Assembly: GCF_900110895.1 (NCBI RefSeq)
Contig: NZ_FOIQ01000003.1
Coordinates: 310,001-374,000, forward strand
Source of the DNA: Prevotella aff. ruminicola Tc2-24
Lineage (GTDB): Bacteria > Bacteroidota > Bacteroidia > Bacteroidales > Bacteroidaceae
Direction of reading: 5' to 3'
DNA length: 64,000 bases
The notes beneath the pieces were generated by a model. It was given only the letters and a program-made list of their open reading frames with translations. It was not told the origin of the DNA and did no database searches. A program made the position numbers and the translations under genes. Shown in pieces: positions 16,978 through 25,312 of the stretch. Position 1 is the stretch's first letter; each line of letters begins with the position of its first letter.

Positions 16978-18816
16978 TTATACTTGTTCTGTCCGCCAAA
17001 GGTCTTGCTCTTGTAATATGTTCTTTAGCAAATACGTGGCGTTCTGATTGCGGGCAACCCCTTCGGTAATATGATAGGTATAGGTAATCTCATCGGAGAG
17101 CTGGATCTCAAAACAGAAGTTGTGGAAGCGCCCAGACTGACAGTCGGCCATCCGTGACAGTTCAAGGTCATGGGTAGCAACGATGCCTGTGACGGGGAGA
17201 TCTGAGATTGACTGGAGGAACAGACGTGATCCGTTAAGTTTGTCAAGTGAGTTTGTACCTTTAAGGATCTCATCGAGGATGATAAGAGTATGATGATTCT
17301 GTTTACAATACCTTATCAGTTGCTGCAAACGTATCAACTCAGCATTGAAATAGGAGATGCCATGTGTCAGATCGTCTGTCGTTCGCATGCTACTGAACAA
17401 CGAGAATACCGACACCTTCAGTCGCTTAGCAAACACAGGCATTCCGCATACGGCAAGGATATAGTTCACACCGATCGTGCGAAGGAATGTACTTTTTCCC
17501 GCCATATTCGCACCTGTGATGATATAATAATGACCATCACTTAGGTTAAAGTCGTTCGCGACAGCCTGACTACCGAGGAACGGATGCGAAATACTTTCTG
17601 CTTCATAGATCACCTTGTCAGATTCAACAATCTCTGCATCTATTGCCGACGGTTCGTTGTAACGGAATGTTGCCATAGACACCAAAGCATCGAAATGACT
17701 CACGGCTTTAATCCAGTCTTCTATCCGGAAAAGATCATGCTCCCGCCAACGAAGGAAACGCCGTACCAGAAAATAGTCGGAACAAGCAAAGGCATCGGTC
17801 AGGAAGAGTCCCAGTTGGTTGCCTCGTCTGTCCAGTCCGTCAAGGATTCTTTGTAACTCCGCAAATGAGGTCAGCGCTCCATGCCCCTCTCCTCCCAACT
17901 CTGCGACAATGTCCCTGTTCACCTTACTCTTCAGGTCGGAGTGGACAATGAGTAAGATTAGTGCGATATACTTGCTCAACTGTTGATGGATCTTGTTGAC
18001 TGCCTTATCAGCCTCTCTCAACGTCCGCACATGAAGGACATAGACAATACAGAACTGAGCCACCATCCAGATAATAGGGATTTTTGCAGCAATGGTTCCA
18101 AGACAGGCCAGTACGATGGACAGAAGGAGTCCTGCAATAGCCACGCATACAACCAGCCATGAGATTAACGACTGGGGCCATCTAGGCAGGCGCACCTTCC
18201 CTATCCCCTGCAGGGCTTTCAACACCTCGTCTGTGTTGATAACCGACTGCTGACCGTACGACAAGAAACGGGTACGCAAAGGTTCTGCCTCCGCCAACTC
18301 ACGGATAGCCTCCCGTTTGTCTGATATCTGTTGACAAGACCAGTCATCCTGTTCATTCTTGAATTCATTAGCCAACCAGTCGCTACCCCCTGTCGTGATT
18401 GTGCGGTTAACGCGGTTGAATAACGAGTCACGCCCGAAAACATCCAGATCGAACGAATATGGATGCTGAGGATCAACATAGTCCTCTCCATCACCAAACA
18501 CACTGAAATTCTTATCCAGATAAGCGAGTTCTTTCTGATAGACCCGATGGGTATTCTCCAGTCTCTCCGTTCGGTCACTATTTCTTACATCCTGCCTGCG
18601 GATTACGATATACGCCATCAACATCAGCACTGCCAGATACAAACAGGTGTACCCCGTATCTGTAGAGAGATATGCCACGACCGACACTATTATCAAGGCA
18701 AACGACACCAGTTCTGCGATGACGAATGTCGTGTTCCGTTTCCTAAGTCTCCGTATCTCTACAGCCAGATTCTCCGCCTGTTGCTGGTAGAACTGCTTTC
18801 TTTGCTCTTTGTCCAT
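16978..18816 (-). CDS. Membrane-anchored MutS-like ATPase
   Basis: 612 aa. N-terminal region with two TM helices (~30-50, ~55-72) and a second hydrophobic pair (~217-265), MutS core/lever-like helices (~280-400), and a C-terminal MutS domain V ATPase: Walker A GANMAGKSTFLRTIG, a YFNAELIRL segment, Walker B TLIILDEILKGTNS and a signature GIVATHDLELS. The mismatch-binding N-terminal domains of MutS are absent, so classical mismatch repair is unlikely. Such membrane MutS-like proteins are widespread in Bacteroidota with no settled role. It has its own -7 promoter element (18825-18832) and lies 73 bp after the HlyD gene and 46 bp before the regulator gene; a functional link to them is not shown. 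Confidence 0.88.
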   Translation of the reverse strand: MDKEQRKQFYQQQAENLAVEIRRLRKRNTTFVIAELVSFALIIVSVVAYLSTDTGYTCLYLAVLMLMAYIVIRRQDVRNSDRTERLENTHRVYQKELAYLDKNFSVFGDGEDYVDPQHPYSFDLDVFGRDSLFNRVNRTITTGGSDWLANEFKNEQDDWSCQQISDKREAIRELAEAEPLRTRFLSYGQQSVINTDEVLKALQGIGKVRLPRWPQSLISWLVVCVAIAGLLLSIVLACLGTIAAKIPIIWMVAQFCIVYVLHVRTLREADKAVNKIHQQLSKYIALILLIVHSDLKSKVNRDIVAELGGEGHGALTSFAELQRILDGLDRRGNQLGLFLTDAFACSDYFLVRRFLRWREHDLFRIEDWIKAVSHFDALVSMATFRYNEPSAIDAEIVESDKVIYEAESISHPFLGSQAVANDFNLSDGHYYIITGANMAGKSTFLRTIGVNYILAVCGMPVFAKRLKVSVFSLFSSMRTTDDLTHGISYFNAELIRLQQLIRYCKQNHHTLIILDEILKGTNSLDKLNGSRLFLQSISDLPVTGIVATHDLELSRMADCQSGRFHNFCFEIQLSDEITYTYHITEGVARNQNATYLLKNILQEQDLWRTEQV

Positions 18817-18824
18817 ATTACAGA

Positions 18825-18832
18825 CAAAGGTA
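18825..18832 (-). promoter_or_regulatory. Promoter -7 element (TACCTTTG) of the MutS-like gene
   Basis: Exact TAnnTTTG match on the minus strand directly before the ATG at 18816; no clear -33. Transcription would start within about 6 nt of the start codon. It suggests the MutS-like gene can be transcribed independently of the tolC-hlyD pair. Confidence 0.5.
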
Positions 18833-18889
18833 ATTATTTCCTCCGAAACATCTGCCTGGCATTAGGATAAGATACCGTTCTTTAACAAT

Positions 18890-20143
18890 CTATTGCAGTT
18901 TGAGGATCTCGTTGTCCTTGTAAGCCTCGTAACCGCTGACAATCACCTTCTCACCAGGCTCCAGACCTTCGAGCACCTCATAGTACTGCGGGTTCTGTCG
19001 ACCGATACGGATATTGCGACGGTAGGCACGTTCGCCACTCCTGTCAAGCACGAAAATCCACTGTCCGCCTGTGACGCTATAAAAGGTTCCTTTGGGAATT
19101 ATAAGGGCTTTCTTCGAGGCACCAAGCTGCAGATCGACATAGTAGGTCTGACCCGTACGGATATTCTTCGGGCGTTCACCATCAAAGACGAAGTCAACCT
19201 TAAAGTGTCCTTCACGCACCTCTGGGTATACTTTACGAACTTTCAGCGTATAACGCTTACCCTGTTGTTCGAAGGTGGCAGTGAGTCCTTGATGCACGCG
19301 GTCGATATAATGCTCGTCTACTTTCGCCTGCACTTTATAGTCAGAGAGATCGTTAACAACACCTATTTTCTGTCCTGGCTGAATATTCTGACCAAGCTCC
19401 ACATCAAGCAAGCCCACCTCACCCGAGATCTGAGAGCGGATATTCAGATGCTCCTTACGTTCCCGAACCAACAACACATTCTTACGCATGGCATCAAGAT
19501 TGTCCTGCATCTGATCCACCTGCGCTTTGCGGAACTTGTCGTCCTCAGCCAGTCGTCGGGTAATCAACTGGTGTTTCTTCTGCGAGAGCTCATAGTCCTC
19601 TTGTGATTTCAGATAGTCTTCCTTGGCCGTCAGCCGTTCGTCATACAACCGCTTTTGTTGATTATACTCACGTTGTTTGCGCTGCATATCCATCTCCAAG
19701 GAGAGTTTCTCATTCTGATTGTTCAACCGGTCCTGTTCCATCGAAATCTGTGTATTACGGAGCATATTCTGTTTCTCGGCCAACTCGCTCTCCGCCTGTA
19801 AGATCTGTAGGTCGAGGTTGGAGTTAGATAGACGCACAAGGATATCACCCTTATTCACATGAGCCCCCTCTTCCACGACACGCTCCGTCACGATGCCTCC
19901 CTCTTCAGGAGACAACTGTACGACCTGAATCGGCGCCACCTGTCCGTCAAGCGATACATAATCGTTAAACTGTTCGTTCTTCACCTCACCAATGCCTAGT
20001 CCGCGGCGATCAACTTTCAGCACCGAAGTATAGTTGCTGATGCCGAGCCATGCCAATAGAATCACGAACACCATTCCGCCAATGGCATAAGGCCCATACT
20101 TCTTGATGTAGAATCGTCTGTTTTTCTCAATAATCTTATCCAT
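18890..20143 (-). CDS. HlyD/MacA-type periplasmic adaptor (membrane fusion protein)
   Basis: 417 aa. One N-terminal TM (~13-33), a lipoyl-like half (VAPIQVVQLSPEEGGIVTERVVEEGAHVNKGDILVRLSN), a long coiled-coil hairpin (~100-235, rich in Gln/Lys/Glu heptads, e.g. NQQKRLYDERLTAKEDYLKS), then the second lipoyl half and beta-barrel domain (VGLLDVELGQNIQPGQKIGVV), ending in a MacA/RND-adaptor membrane-proximal domain (LEGLEPGEKVIVSGYE). It should bridge an inner-membrane pump and the TolC channel. It follows tolC by 12 bp in one operon. No inner-membrane pump gene is adjacent; the similarly regulated MacB-like permease at 10653-13070 is the best partner. Confidence 0.92.
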   Translation of the reverse strand: MDKIIEKNRRFYIKKYGPYAIGGMVFVILLAWLGISNYTSVLKVDRRGLGIGEVKNEQFNDYVSLDGQVAPIQVVQLSPEEGGIVTERVVEEGAHVNKGDILVRLSNSNLDLQILQAESELAEKQNMLRNTQISMEQDRLNNQNEKLSLEMDMQRKQREYNQQKRLYDERLTAKEDYLKSQEDYELSQKKHQLITRRLAEDDKFRKAQVDQMQDNLDAMRKNVLLVRERKEHLNIRSQISGEVGLLDVELGQNIQPGQKIGVVNDLSDYKVQAKVDEHYIDRVHQGLTATFEQQGKRYTLKVRKVYPEVREGHFKVDFVFDGERPKNIRTGQTYYVDLQLGASKKALIIPKGTFYSVTGGQWIFVLDRSGERAYRRNIRIGRQNPQYYEVLEGLEPGEKVIVSGYEAYKDNEILKLQ

Positions 20144-20155
20144 ATCTGTTATTCT

Positions 20156-21484
20156 TTATATTCCTTCACCTTTATAATAGTTCACAAGTTTACGTTTGAT
20201 AATATACATCATCTGCATCTGGAGCAGACGGATGCGGGAGTCGAGCAACGTATTCGACGAGGTACGTAGTTCAAAGGTTGAGAGCATACCTTCCTCGTAC
20301 TTGCGATAGGAGAGATGATAGGCGAGAGAGTCGCTTTCAACCTTACGTGCCATCTTCTCCACCTCCTTCGCATATCCCTCACAATCGAGTACAGCCTGAG
20401 TGATATCATCGTGGAGCTGACGCATCGTCTCTTCACGTTCAAGCTGAGCAAGTTCAATATTCCGCTTCGCTTTACGCACATTCTTATATCGTGAGAACTC
20501 GAAAAGCGGCAATGATAGGGATGCCGCTAACCCCTCACCAACGTTATCCCAGAACTGCGTATGAAAGGGCGGGGCGGAGCCTCCACCAGAGATATTACGG
20601 AAATAGCCGGTGGAGACAGATGCCTGAAGGGAAAGAGATGGCAACAACCGCCCTTTTGCAATTATATGATCGAATTCAGCCTTGCGGACATTCATCTGAG
20701 CCGACACAGCTTTCGGGTTGTTCTGCAAGGCATAGGTATAAATATCATCAGAGATGCGAGGAACCTCTACTTCCCCAGAAGGGTGATACGACACCGCCAG
20801 ACTGTCGTCCACAGGATAATTCATCACACTCTTCAAGGCAAGCATTGCGGTCTGGAATTGGTTCCGGCTATGTGTCAGGTTATAGTCATCCTCTGCCACC
20901 TGCGACTCAACCAATGCCACATCGGGCAGACTCTTGATGCCCAACTCCTCCATACGTTTCGTCTTCATCAGCAGACGGGTGCTCTCATCGTACTTCTCGC
21001 TGGCCAACTCCACACATCGCTGTGCATAGACGACATCCACGAATTTCTGCATCACCTCGATGGCTTTATCGTCACTCGCCTGCTGCAACTGGGTCTGTCC
21101 TTGTCGACGAAGCAGTTTCGCCTGCCGGAATCGGTTAATAGTCTGTCCGCCGTCGAACACAGTAAGAGTGGCATAAAGACTATAGTAATTATTAAATGTG
21201 GTATAGTTATTGTAGATATTCGTTTCCGGATCAATATTACGCCCCCAGGAATACTGTCCGTTCACGTTACCCGTCACAGAGGGAAGGAAGTCACTCAACA
21301 CGGTCTGCACTTCGGTTTTGGCAATTTTTTCCTCCATGACCTTCCGCCGTACATTGGTAGAATGAACGATGGCATAGCGGATACAATCATCCATCGTCCA
21401 ACTCTTCTCACTTGACTCTGTCTGGGCATGACCCGATGCGATCATGGTCATCATAACAGACAAAACGATTATCTTTTTTCTCAT
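20156..21484 (-). CDS. TolC-family outer-membrane efflux protein
   Basis: 442 aa, typical TolC length. Signal peptide (MRKKIIVLSVMMTMIASGHAQ), then two OEP repeats: MDDCIRYAIVHSTNVRRKVMEEKIAKTEV at the start of the first and an NPKAVSAQMNVRKAEFDHIIAKGRLLPSL segment at the second, with long helical stretches and YLQ/YRKYEEGMLSTFELR near the C-terminus, as in family members. It forms the trimeric outer-membrane channel of a tripartite exporter. First gene of the tolC-hlyD operon, preceded by the -24/-12-like promoter at 21509-21523 with a predicted leader of about 13 nt. Divergent from the hydrolase/regulator/kinase operon. Confidence 0.93.
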   Translation of the reverse strand: MRKKIIVLSVMMTMIASGHAQTESSEKSWTMDDCIRYAIVHSTNVRRKVMEEKIAKTEVQTVLSDFLPSVTGNVNGQYSWGRNIDPETNIYNNYTTFNNYYSLYATLTVFDGGQTINRFRQAKLLRRQGQTQLQQASDDKAIEVMQKFVDVVYAQRCVELASEKYDESTRLLMKTKRMEELGIKSLPDVALVESQVAEDDYNLTHSRNQFQTAMLALKSVMNYPVDDSLAVSYHPSGEVEVPRISDDIYTYALQNNPKAVSAQMNVRKAEFDHIIAKGRLLPSLSLQASVSTGYFRNISGGGSAPPFHTQFWDNVGEGLAASLSLPLFEFSRYKNVRKAKRNIELAQLEREETMRQLHDDITQAVLDCEGYAKEVEKMARKVESDSLAYHLSYRKYEEGMLSTFELRTSSNTLLDSRIRLLQMQMMYIIKRKLVNYYKGEGI

Positions 21485-21508
21485 ATTGTTTCTTTTCTGT
21501 TTATACTA

Positions 21509-21523
21509 TCAAAAGCCATGCCA
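21509..21523 (-). promoter_or_regulatory. Sigma-54-like promoter of tolC-hlyD
   Basis: Minus strand TGGCATGGCTTTTGA: GG at -24, N10, GA at the -12 position. It is nearly the same as the ABC-permease promoter (TGGCACGGCGTTTGA) and shares the following TAG and an ACACTGATA block 12-13 bp upstream (21535-21543 here, 13129-13137 there). Confidence 0.75.
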
Positions 21524-21577
21524 AACAAGACGCTACACTGATATTCAGGCATTTACAAAATTCCGTCATCTTTTTGA

Positions 21578-21616
21578 TGTCCAATAATTGGACACGTGCC
21601 GTCTAAATTCTGGACA
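21578..21616. promoter_or_regulatory. Twin palindromic activator sites upstream of tolC
   Basis: Perfect palindrome TGTCCA-ATAAT-TGGACA (21578-21594) and near-palindrome CGTCTA-AATTC-TGGACA (21600-21616); centres 22 bp apart and about 77 and 99 bp from the -12 position. Same geometry as at 13172-13210. Likely sites for the adjacent NtrC-type regulator; they could also affect the divergent operon. Confidence 0.82.
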
Positions 21617-21665
21617 TCGTGAAAGAAAATACGCCCTTAGTCTCCCTTTATTCGTAAAATCTTCG

Positions 21666-21673
21666 TAACTTTG
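21666..21673 (+). promoter_or_regulatory. Promoter -7 element (TAACTTTG) of the hydrolase/regulator/kinase operon
   Basis: Plus-strand TAACTTTGCG fits TAnnTTTG; no clear -33 TTG. Predicted leader of about 25 nt to the ATG at 21703. Points to housekeeping sigma-A transcription of the regulator operon. Confidence 0.5.
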
Positions 21674-21702
21674 CGACATCAGTTGCAAACTATCATGATT
21701 TA

Positions 21703-22725
21703 ATGGAACAGATAAACCAATATATCAAACAGTTTCCCGAGCTGATGAAAGGGAAGAAGATACTATATGTCCATGGTTTCGGAAGCAGTGGACAGTCTGG
21801 GACTGTCGACCGTATCCGTGAGGTTCTGCCCCATGCGATGGTCATCGCGCCTGACCTGCCGATCCGTCCACAGGAAGCGATAGACTTGCTACGTCGTATC
21901 TGCACCACCGAACAGCCAGACCTCATCATCGGCACCTCCATGGGCGGCATGTATACGGAGATGCTCTACGGCTACGACCGCATCCTTGTAAACCCCGCCC
22001 TGCAGATGGGTGACACGATGAAAGACCATGGAATGATCGGAGCACAACATTTCTCCAATCCCAGACAGGATGGAGTGCAGGATTTCATCGTCACTAAGGC
22101 TCTGGTAAAAGAATATAAAGAGATGACCGAACATTGTTTCGAGGGAATCACCCCCGAGGAACAGAGACATGTCTGGGGCCTCTTTGGCGACGAGGACACC
22201 ACGGTGAACACTTATGACTTGTTCCACGCGCACTACAACACAGCCATCCGATTCCACGGAGAGCATCGTATGAACGACAACTCGTTTATGCATGCCGTCA
22301 TACCTGTGATTCGTTGGATAGACGACCAACAGGAAGGACGTGAACGTCCGATTGTCTACATTGACGTGAACACGCTCATCGAGAAATGGCAAGGCGTTGG
22401 CGAACCGATATCGAGAATGAAACCACAAAGTTCATCGCAGAAAGCTGTCCGACTGCTACTTGAGAACTACCAGTTGTTCTTTGTGTCTCCAGCCCCAGTA
22501 GAATCTCCCTACTATACTGAGATCAACCAATGGCTTTACCAATATATTAACGTACCAGCATATGGACATACCGTTTTTACCAATCAGAAGCATCTACTCT
22601 ACGGCGACTATCTGATAGATGCGGAAAAGACCGAAGGTATGGCGACACTGATCCAGTTCGGTTCAGACACATTCAAGACTTGGGATCATATTATTGACTT
22701 TTTTACCAGACTTAAAGGACAATGA
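21703..22725 (+). CDS. YqiA-like alpha/beta-hydrolase fused to a 5'(3')-deoxyribonucleotidase-like HAD domain
   Basis: 340 aa with two domains. Residues ~18-205 are a YqiA/YcfP-type esterase: YVHGFGSSGQSGT (oxyanion region), nucleophile elbow IGTSMGG with Ser79, GDEDTTV near 162-168 for the acid, and a late His (NSFMHAV, His197). Residues ~215-340 resemble the NT5C/YfbR-like deoxyribonucleotidase HAD fold, closely so at the C-terminus (LLYGDYLIDAEK, IQFGSDTFKTWDHIIDFF). The HAD nucleophile motif is DVN (Asp221, Asn223) and not DxD, and LID-A replaces LID-D at motif IV, so this half may be inactive or regulatory. Its stop overlaps the next start (ATGA), coupling it to the response regulator. 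Function in the signalling operon unknown. Confidence 0.8.
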   Translation: MEQINQYIKQFPELMKGKKILYVHGFGSSGQSGTVDRIREVLPHAMVIAPDLPIRPQEAIDLLRRICTTEQPDLIIGTSMGGMYTEMLYGYDRILVNPALQMGDTMKDHGMIGAQHFSNPRQDGVQDFIVTKALVKEYKEMTEHCFEGITPEEQRHVWGLFGDEDTTVNTYDLFHAHYNTAIRFHGEHRMNDNSFMHAVIPVIRWIDDQQEGRERPIVYIDVNTLIEKWQGVGEPISRMKPQSSSQKAVRLLLENYQLFFVSPAPVESPYYTEINQWLYQYINVPAYGHTVFTNQKHLLYGDYLIDAEKTEGMATLIQFGSDTFKTWDHIIDFFTRLKGQ

Positions 22726-24065
22726 AGAAGAAAGGAACATTACTCATCGTCGATGATAACCGTAACATCCTTACCACTGTTAAAATGCTGCTTGAAGATA
22801 CCTTCCAAAACATCTTCATGCTGGCCAACCCTAATGCGATACCCGCAACACTCAGAGAGAAGCATCCCGACGTAGTACTACTCGACATGAATTTCCGTAG
22901 CGGCATCAACACAGGTAATGAAGGACTCTACTGGCTCCGTGAGATCAAGAAATTACAACCCGACACGCAGGTGGTCCTTTTCACGGCCTATGCAGACATC
23001 GAACTCGCCGTAAACGGGCTGAAGGAAGGAGCCGCAGATTTCATTGTCAAGCCTTTCGATAATGCCAAGATGATACAAACACTTAGCGACGCTTATGCCA
23101 AGACCGCTCACACCCCACAGATCTCAGTCGTCAAGCATCAGAGTCAGATGTACTGGGGCGAGAGCGAAACGATGCAACAACTCCGTATCATGGTTGAGAA
23201 AGTCGCCATCACTGATGCGAATATCCTCATCACCGGCGAAAATGGAACAGGTAAGGAGATGTTGGCCAACGAGATCCATAGACTCTCTGCGCGTAATGGT
23301 GGACCGATGATGCCAATCGACATGGGTGCCATTACGGAGACCTTGTTTGAAGGTGAGTTGTTCGGACATATGAAGGGGGCCTATACCGACGCACATACTG
23401 ATCAGCCAGGTAAATTTGAGCAGGCAGAAGGCGGCACGCTCTTCCTCGATGAGATAGGAAACCTCTCGTATGCCTTACAGGCCAAACTGCTGACCACCAT
23501 CCAACGCCGCACCGTCGTGCGCCTTGGTAGCACGAAAGAGATTCCCATCAACGTACGTCTTATATGCGCCACCAACCGTGACCTACCGGAGATGGTACGT
23601 CAACAACAATTCCGCGAGGATCTGCTCTACCGAATCAACACTATCCACTTAAGACTTCCTGCCCTACGGGAACGTCGAAAAGATATCGTTCCTTTAGCAA
23701 AGTTGTTTCTCCAGAAATATGCTGAGCAATATAATAAGAACGACATCTCTTTTGATAAGGATGCAGAGGAGAAGTTGACTAATCACTATTGGTCGGGAAA
23801 TATCCGTGAGCTTCAGCATACTATTGAGAAGACGGTCATCCTCTGTGACCACCCCGTCATTGCATCTGCCGACATCGAACTGATCGGACCATCCGAGAAA
23901 GTCGGACTATCAGGGGAGGGTGTTCCTCAGACCCTCGAGGAGATGGAACGCGAGCAGATAGCCCGAGCTATCCGCGAATGCGAAGGCAACCTCTCCTTCG
24001 TTGCCAACCGGCTGGGCATCTCCCGACAGACACTTTACAACAAGATTAAACGATACGGCCTATGA
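22722..24065 (+). CDS. NtrC-family sigma-54-dependent response regulator
   Basis: 447 aa. Receiver domain 5-125 with DD11-12, phospho-acceptor Asp55 (VVLLDMNF), Thr88 and Lys110; it has an extra GINTGNEG segment after the acceptor. AAA+ domain ~143-375: Walker A GENGTGKE (172-179), the sigma-54-contacting loop as GAYTDA (219-224) where the classical motif is GAFTGA, Walker B FLDEIG (241-246), and an arginine-finger region (FREDLLYRINTI). C-terminal Fis-type HTH (LSFVANRLGISRQTLYNKIKRYGL). It should activate RNA polymerase-sigma-54 from upstream sites; the matching promoters and palindromes before tolC and the ABC permease are the obvious targets. Overlaps both neighbours by ATGA, so stoichiometry with the kinase is coupled. 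Confidence 0.95.
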   Translation: MKKKGTLLIVDDNRNILTTVKMLLEDTFQNIFMLANPNAIPATLREKHPDVVLLDMNFRSGINTGNEGLYWLREIKKLQPDTQVVLFTAYADIELAVNGLKEGAADFIVKPFDNAKMIQTLSDAYAKTAHTPQISVVKHQSQMYWGESETMQQLRIMVEKVAITDANILITGENGTGKEMLANEIHRLSARNGGPMMPIDMGAITETLFEGELFGHMKGAYTDAHTDQPGKFEQAEGGTLFLDEIGNLSYALQAKLLTTIQRRTVVRLGSTKEIPINVRLICATNRDLPEMVRQQQFREDLLYRINTIHLRLPALRERRKDIVPLAKLFLQKYAEQYNKNDISFDKDAEEKLTNHYWSGNIRELQHTIEKTVILCDHPVIASADIELIGPSEKVGLSGEGVPQTLEEMEREQIARAIRECEGNLSFVANRLGISRQTLYNKIKRYGL

Positions 24066-25312
24066 TCATCACGATTGTCCTCGCCGTCCTGTGTCTGATC
24101 CTTGTCATCATGCTGCGCCATGAACGACAGCAAAGTACCAAGAAAACGAACTTCCTTCTTGACGCGATTTCAGCGGGCGACTATTCCTTTAAATTCTTGG
24201 AGAAACAACGAATAGGCGACTCCATATTAAGACTAGGCGGATCTTCCTCTCGTGAGATCGGCATGAATGCAGCCCTCAACCGCATTACTCGAATCATGCA
24301 AGATGCACGAACCGAGGCACTAGAACGTGAGAAGTATTATGAACTGATTATCAATCAGGTGAACACGGGCATCATTGTTGTCGACGAGAAAGGGAATATC
24401 CTTCAGAGCAACCACGAGGCACTACGCTTATTAGGGATGGAGATCCTGACGCACACCAAACAACTCTCCCGTATCGGAGAACAGATAGAGAAAGTTATCA
24501 GCACCATCCAACCAGGTGAGAAGTCTCATGCCACGTTCCTTAACGAGCGCGGGAATGTAGAACTGAGCATCCGTGCCTCTTCTGCCACCATCAAAGGGAA
24601 ACAAGTGCGTATCATCGCCCTCAACGACATCAACTCAGAGATGGACGACAATCAGATGGAGTCATGGAACAAACTCATCCGAGTACTCACCCATGAGATT
24701 ATGAACACCGTCACACCAATCACCAGTCTCAGCGAGACACTACTTGGAAAAATCGCAGATGGCGAGGTAAAAGACGGATTAGAGGTCATCCACACCACTA
24801 GTGCCGGTCTGACGGCCTTCGTGGAGAACTACAGACGACTCACCCATATCCCGACTCCACAGCCAAGCCTATTCTATGTCAAACAATTCGCAGAACGGAT
24901 GCGGCACATTGCCCAGGAACAGACTGGCGCTCAGAATATCGACATTTCCATCGACACCGAGCCACTGGACCTATTGGTCTATGCAGACGAGGGGCTCATC
25001 GGCCATGTGGTCACCAACTTATTCAAGAATGCCATCCAAGCCATCACCACCTCGGGCGAAGGATCTCATATCTGGCTTCATGCTTACAGCAACCAAGACG
25101 ATGCTGTTGTTATCGACATCGCCAACGACGGCCCACTGATACCACAGGATGTTGCCGAACATATCTTCGTACCTTTCTTCACTACTAAGGAAAAAGGATC
25201 TGGTATAGGCCTCAGCATCTCCCGTCAGATTATGAAACTGAGCGGCGGTACGCTGACACTCAAGAGTGATAGTACGCACCGCCGCACAACCTTCTCACTT
25301 ACATTCCTATAA
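24062..25312 (+). CDS. Sensor histidine kinase (PAS, HisKA-like, HATPase_c), partner of the NtrC-type regulator
   Basis: 416 aa. A single N-terminal TM (~2-18) without a periplasmic domain, a PAS-like region (~90-190: NQVNTGIIVVDEKGNILQSN), the H-box with His211 (RVLTHEIMNTVTPI), N-box (HVVTNLFKNAIQAI), G1 (DIANDGPLI), F-box (VPFFTTKEKG) and G2 (GSGIGLSISRQIM). All parts needed for kinase activity are seen. Sensing is therefore probably at the membrane inner face or in the cytoplasm. Its start overlaps the regulator stop (ATGA). Its last codons overlap the alanine dehydrogenase stop from the other strand by 6 bp, a tight convergent junction. Confidence 0.94.
   Translation: MIITIVLAVLCLILVIMLRHERQQSTKKTNFLLDAISAGDYSFKFLEKQRIGDSILRLGGSSSREIGMNAALNRITRIMQDARTEALEREKYYELIINQVNTGIIVVDEKGNILQSNHEALRLLGMEILTHTKQLSRIGEQIEKVISTIQPGEKSHATFLNERGNVELSIRASSATIKGKQVRIIALNDINSEMDDNQMESWNKLIRVLTHEIMNTVTPITSLSETLLGKIADGEVKDGLEVIHTTSAGLTAFVENYRRLTHIPTPQPSLFYVKQFAERMRHIAQEQTGAQNIDISIDTEPLDLLVYADEGLIGHVVTNLFKNAIQAITTSGEGSHIWLHAYSNQDDAVVIDIANDGPLIPQDVAEHIFVPFFTTKEKGSGIGLSISRQIMKLSGGTLTLKSDSTHRRTTFSLTFL

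Noticed and set aside
16978..18816. True mismatch-repair mutS
   Set aside because: The mismatch-recognition and connector domains are missing and four hydrophobic segments are present.
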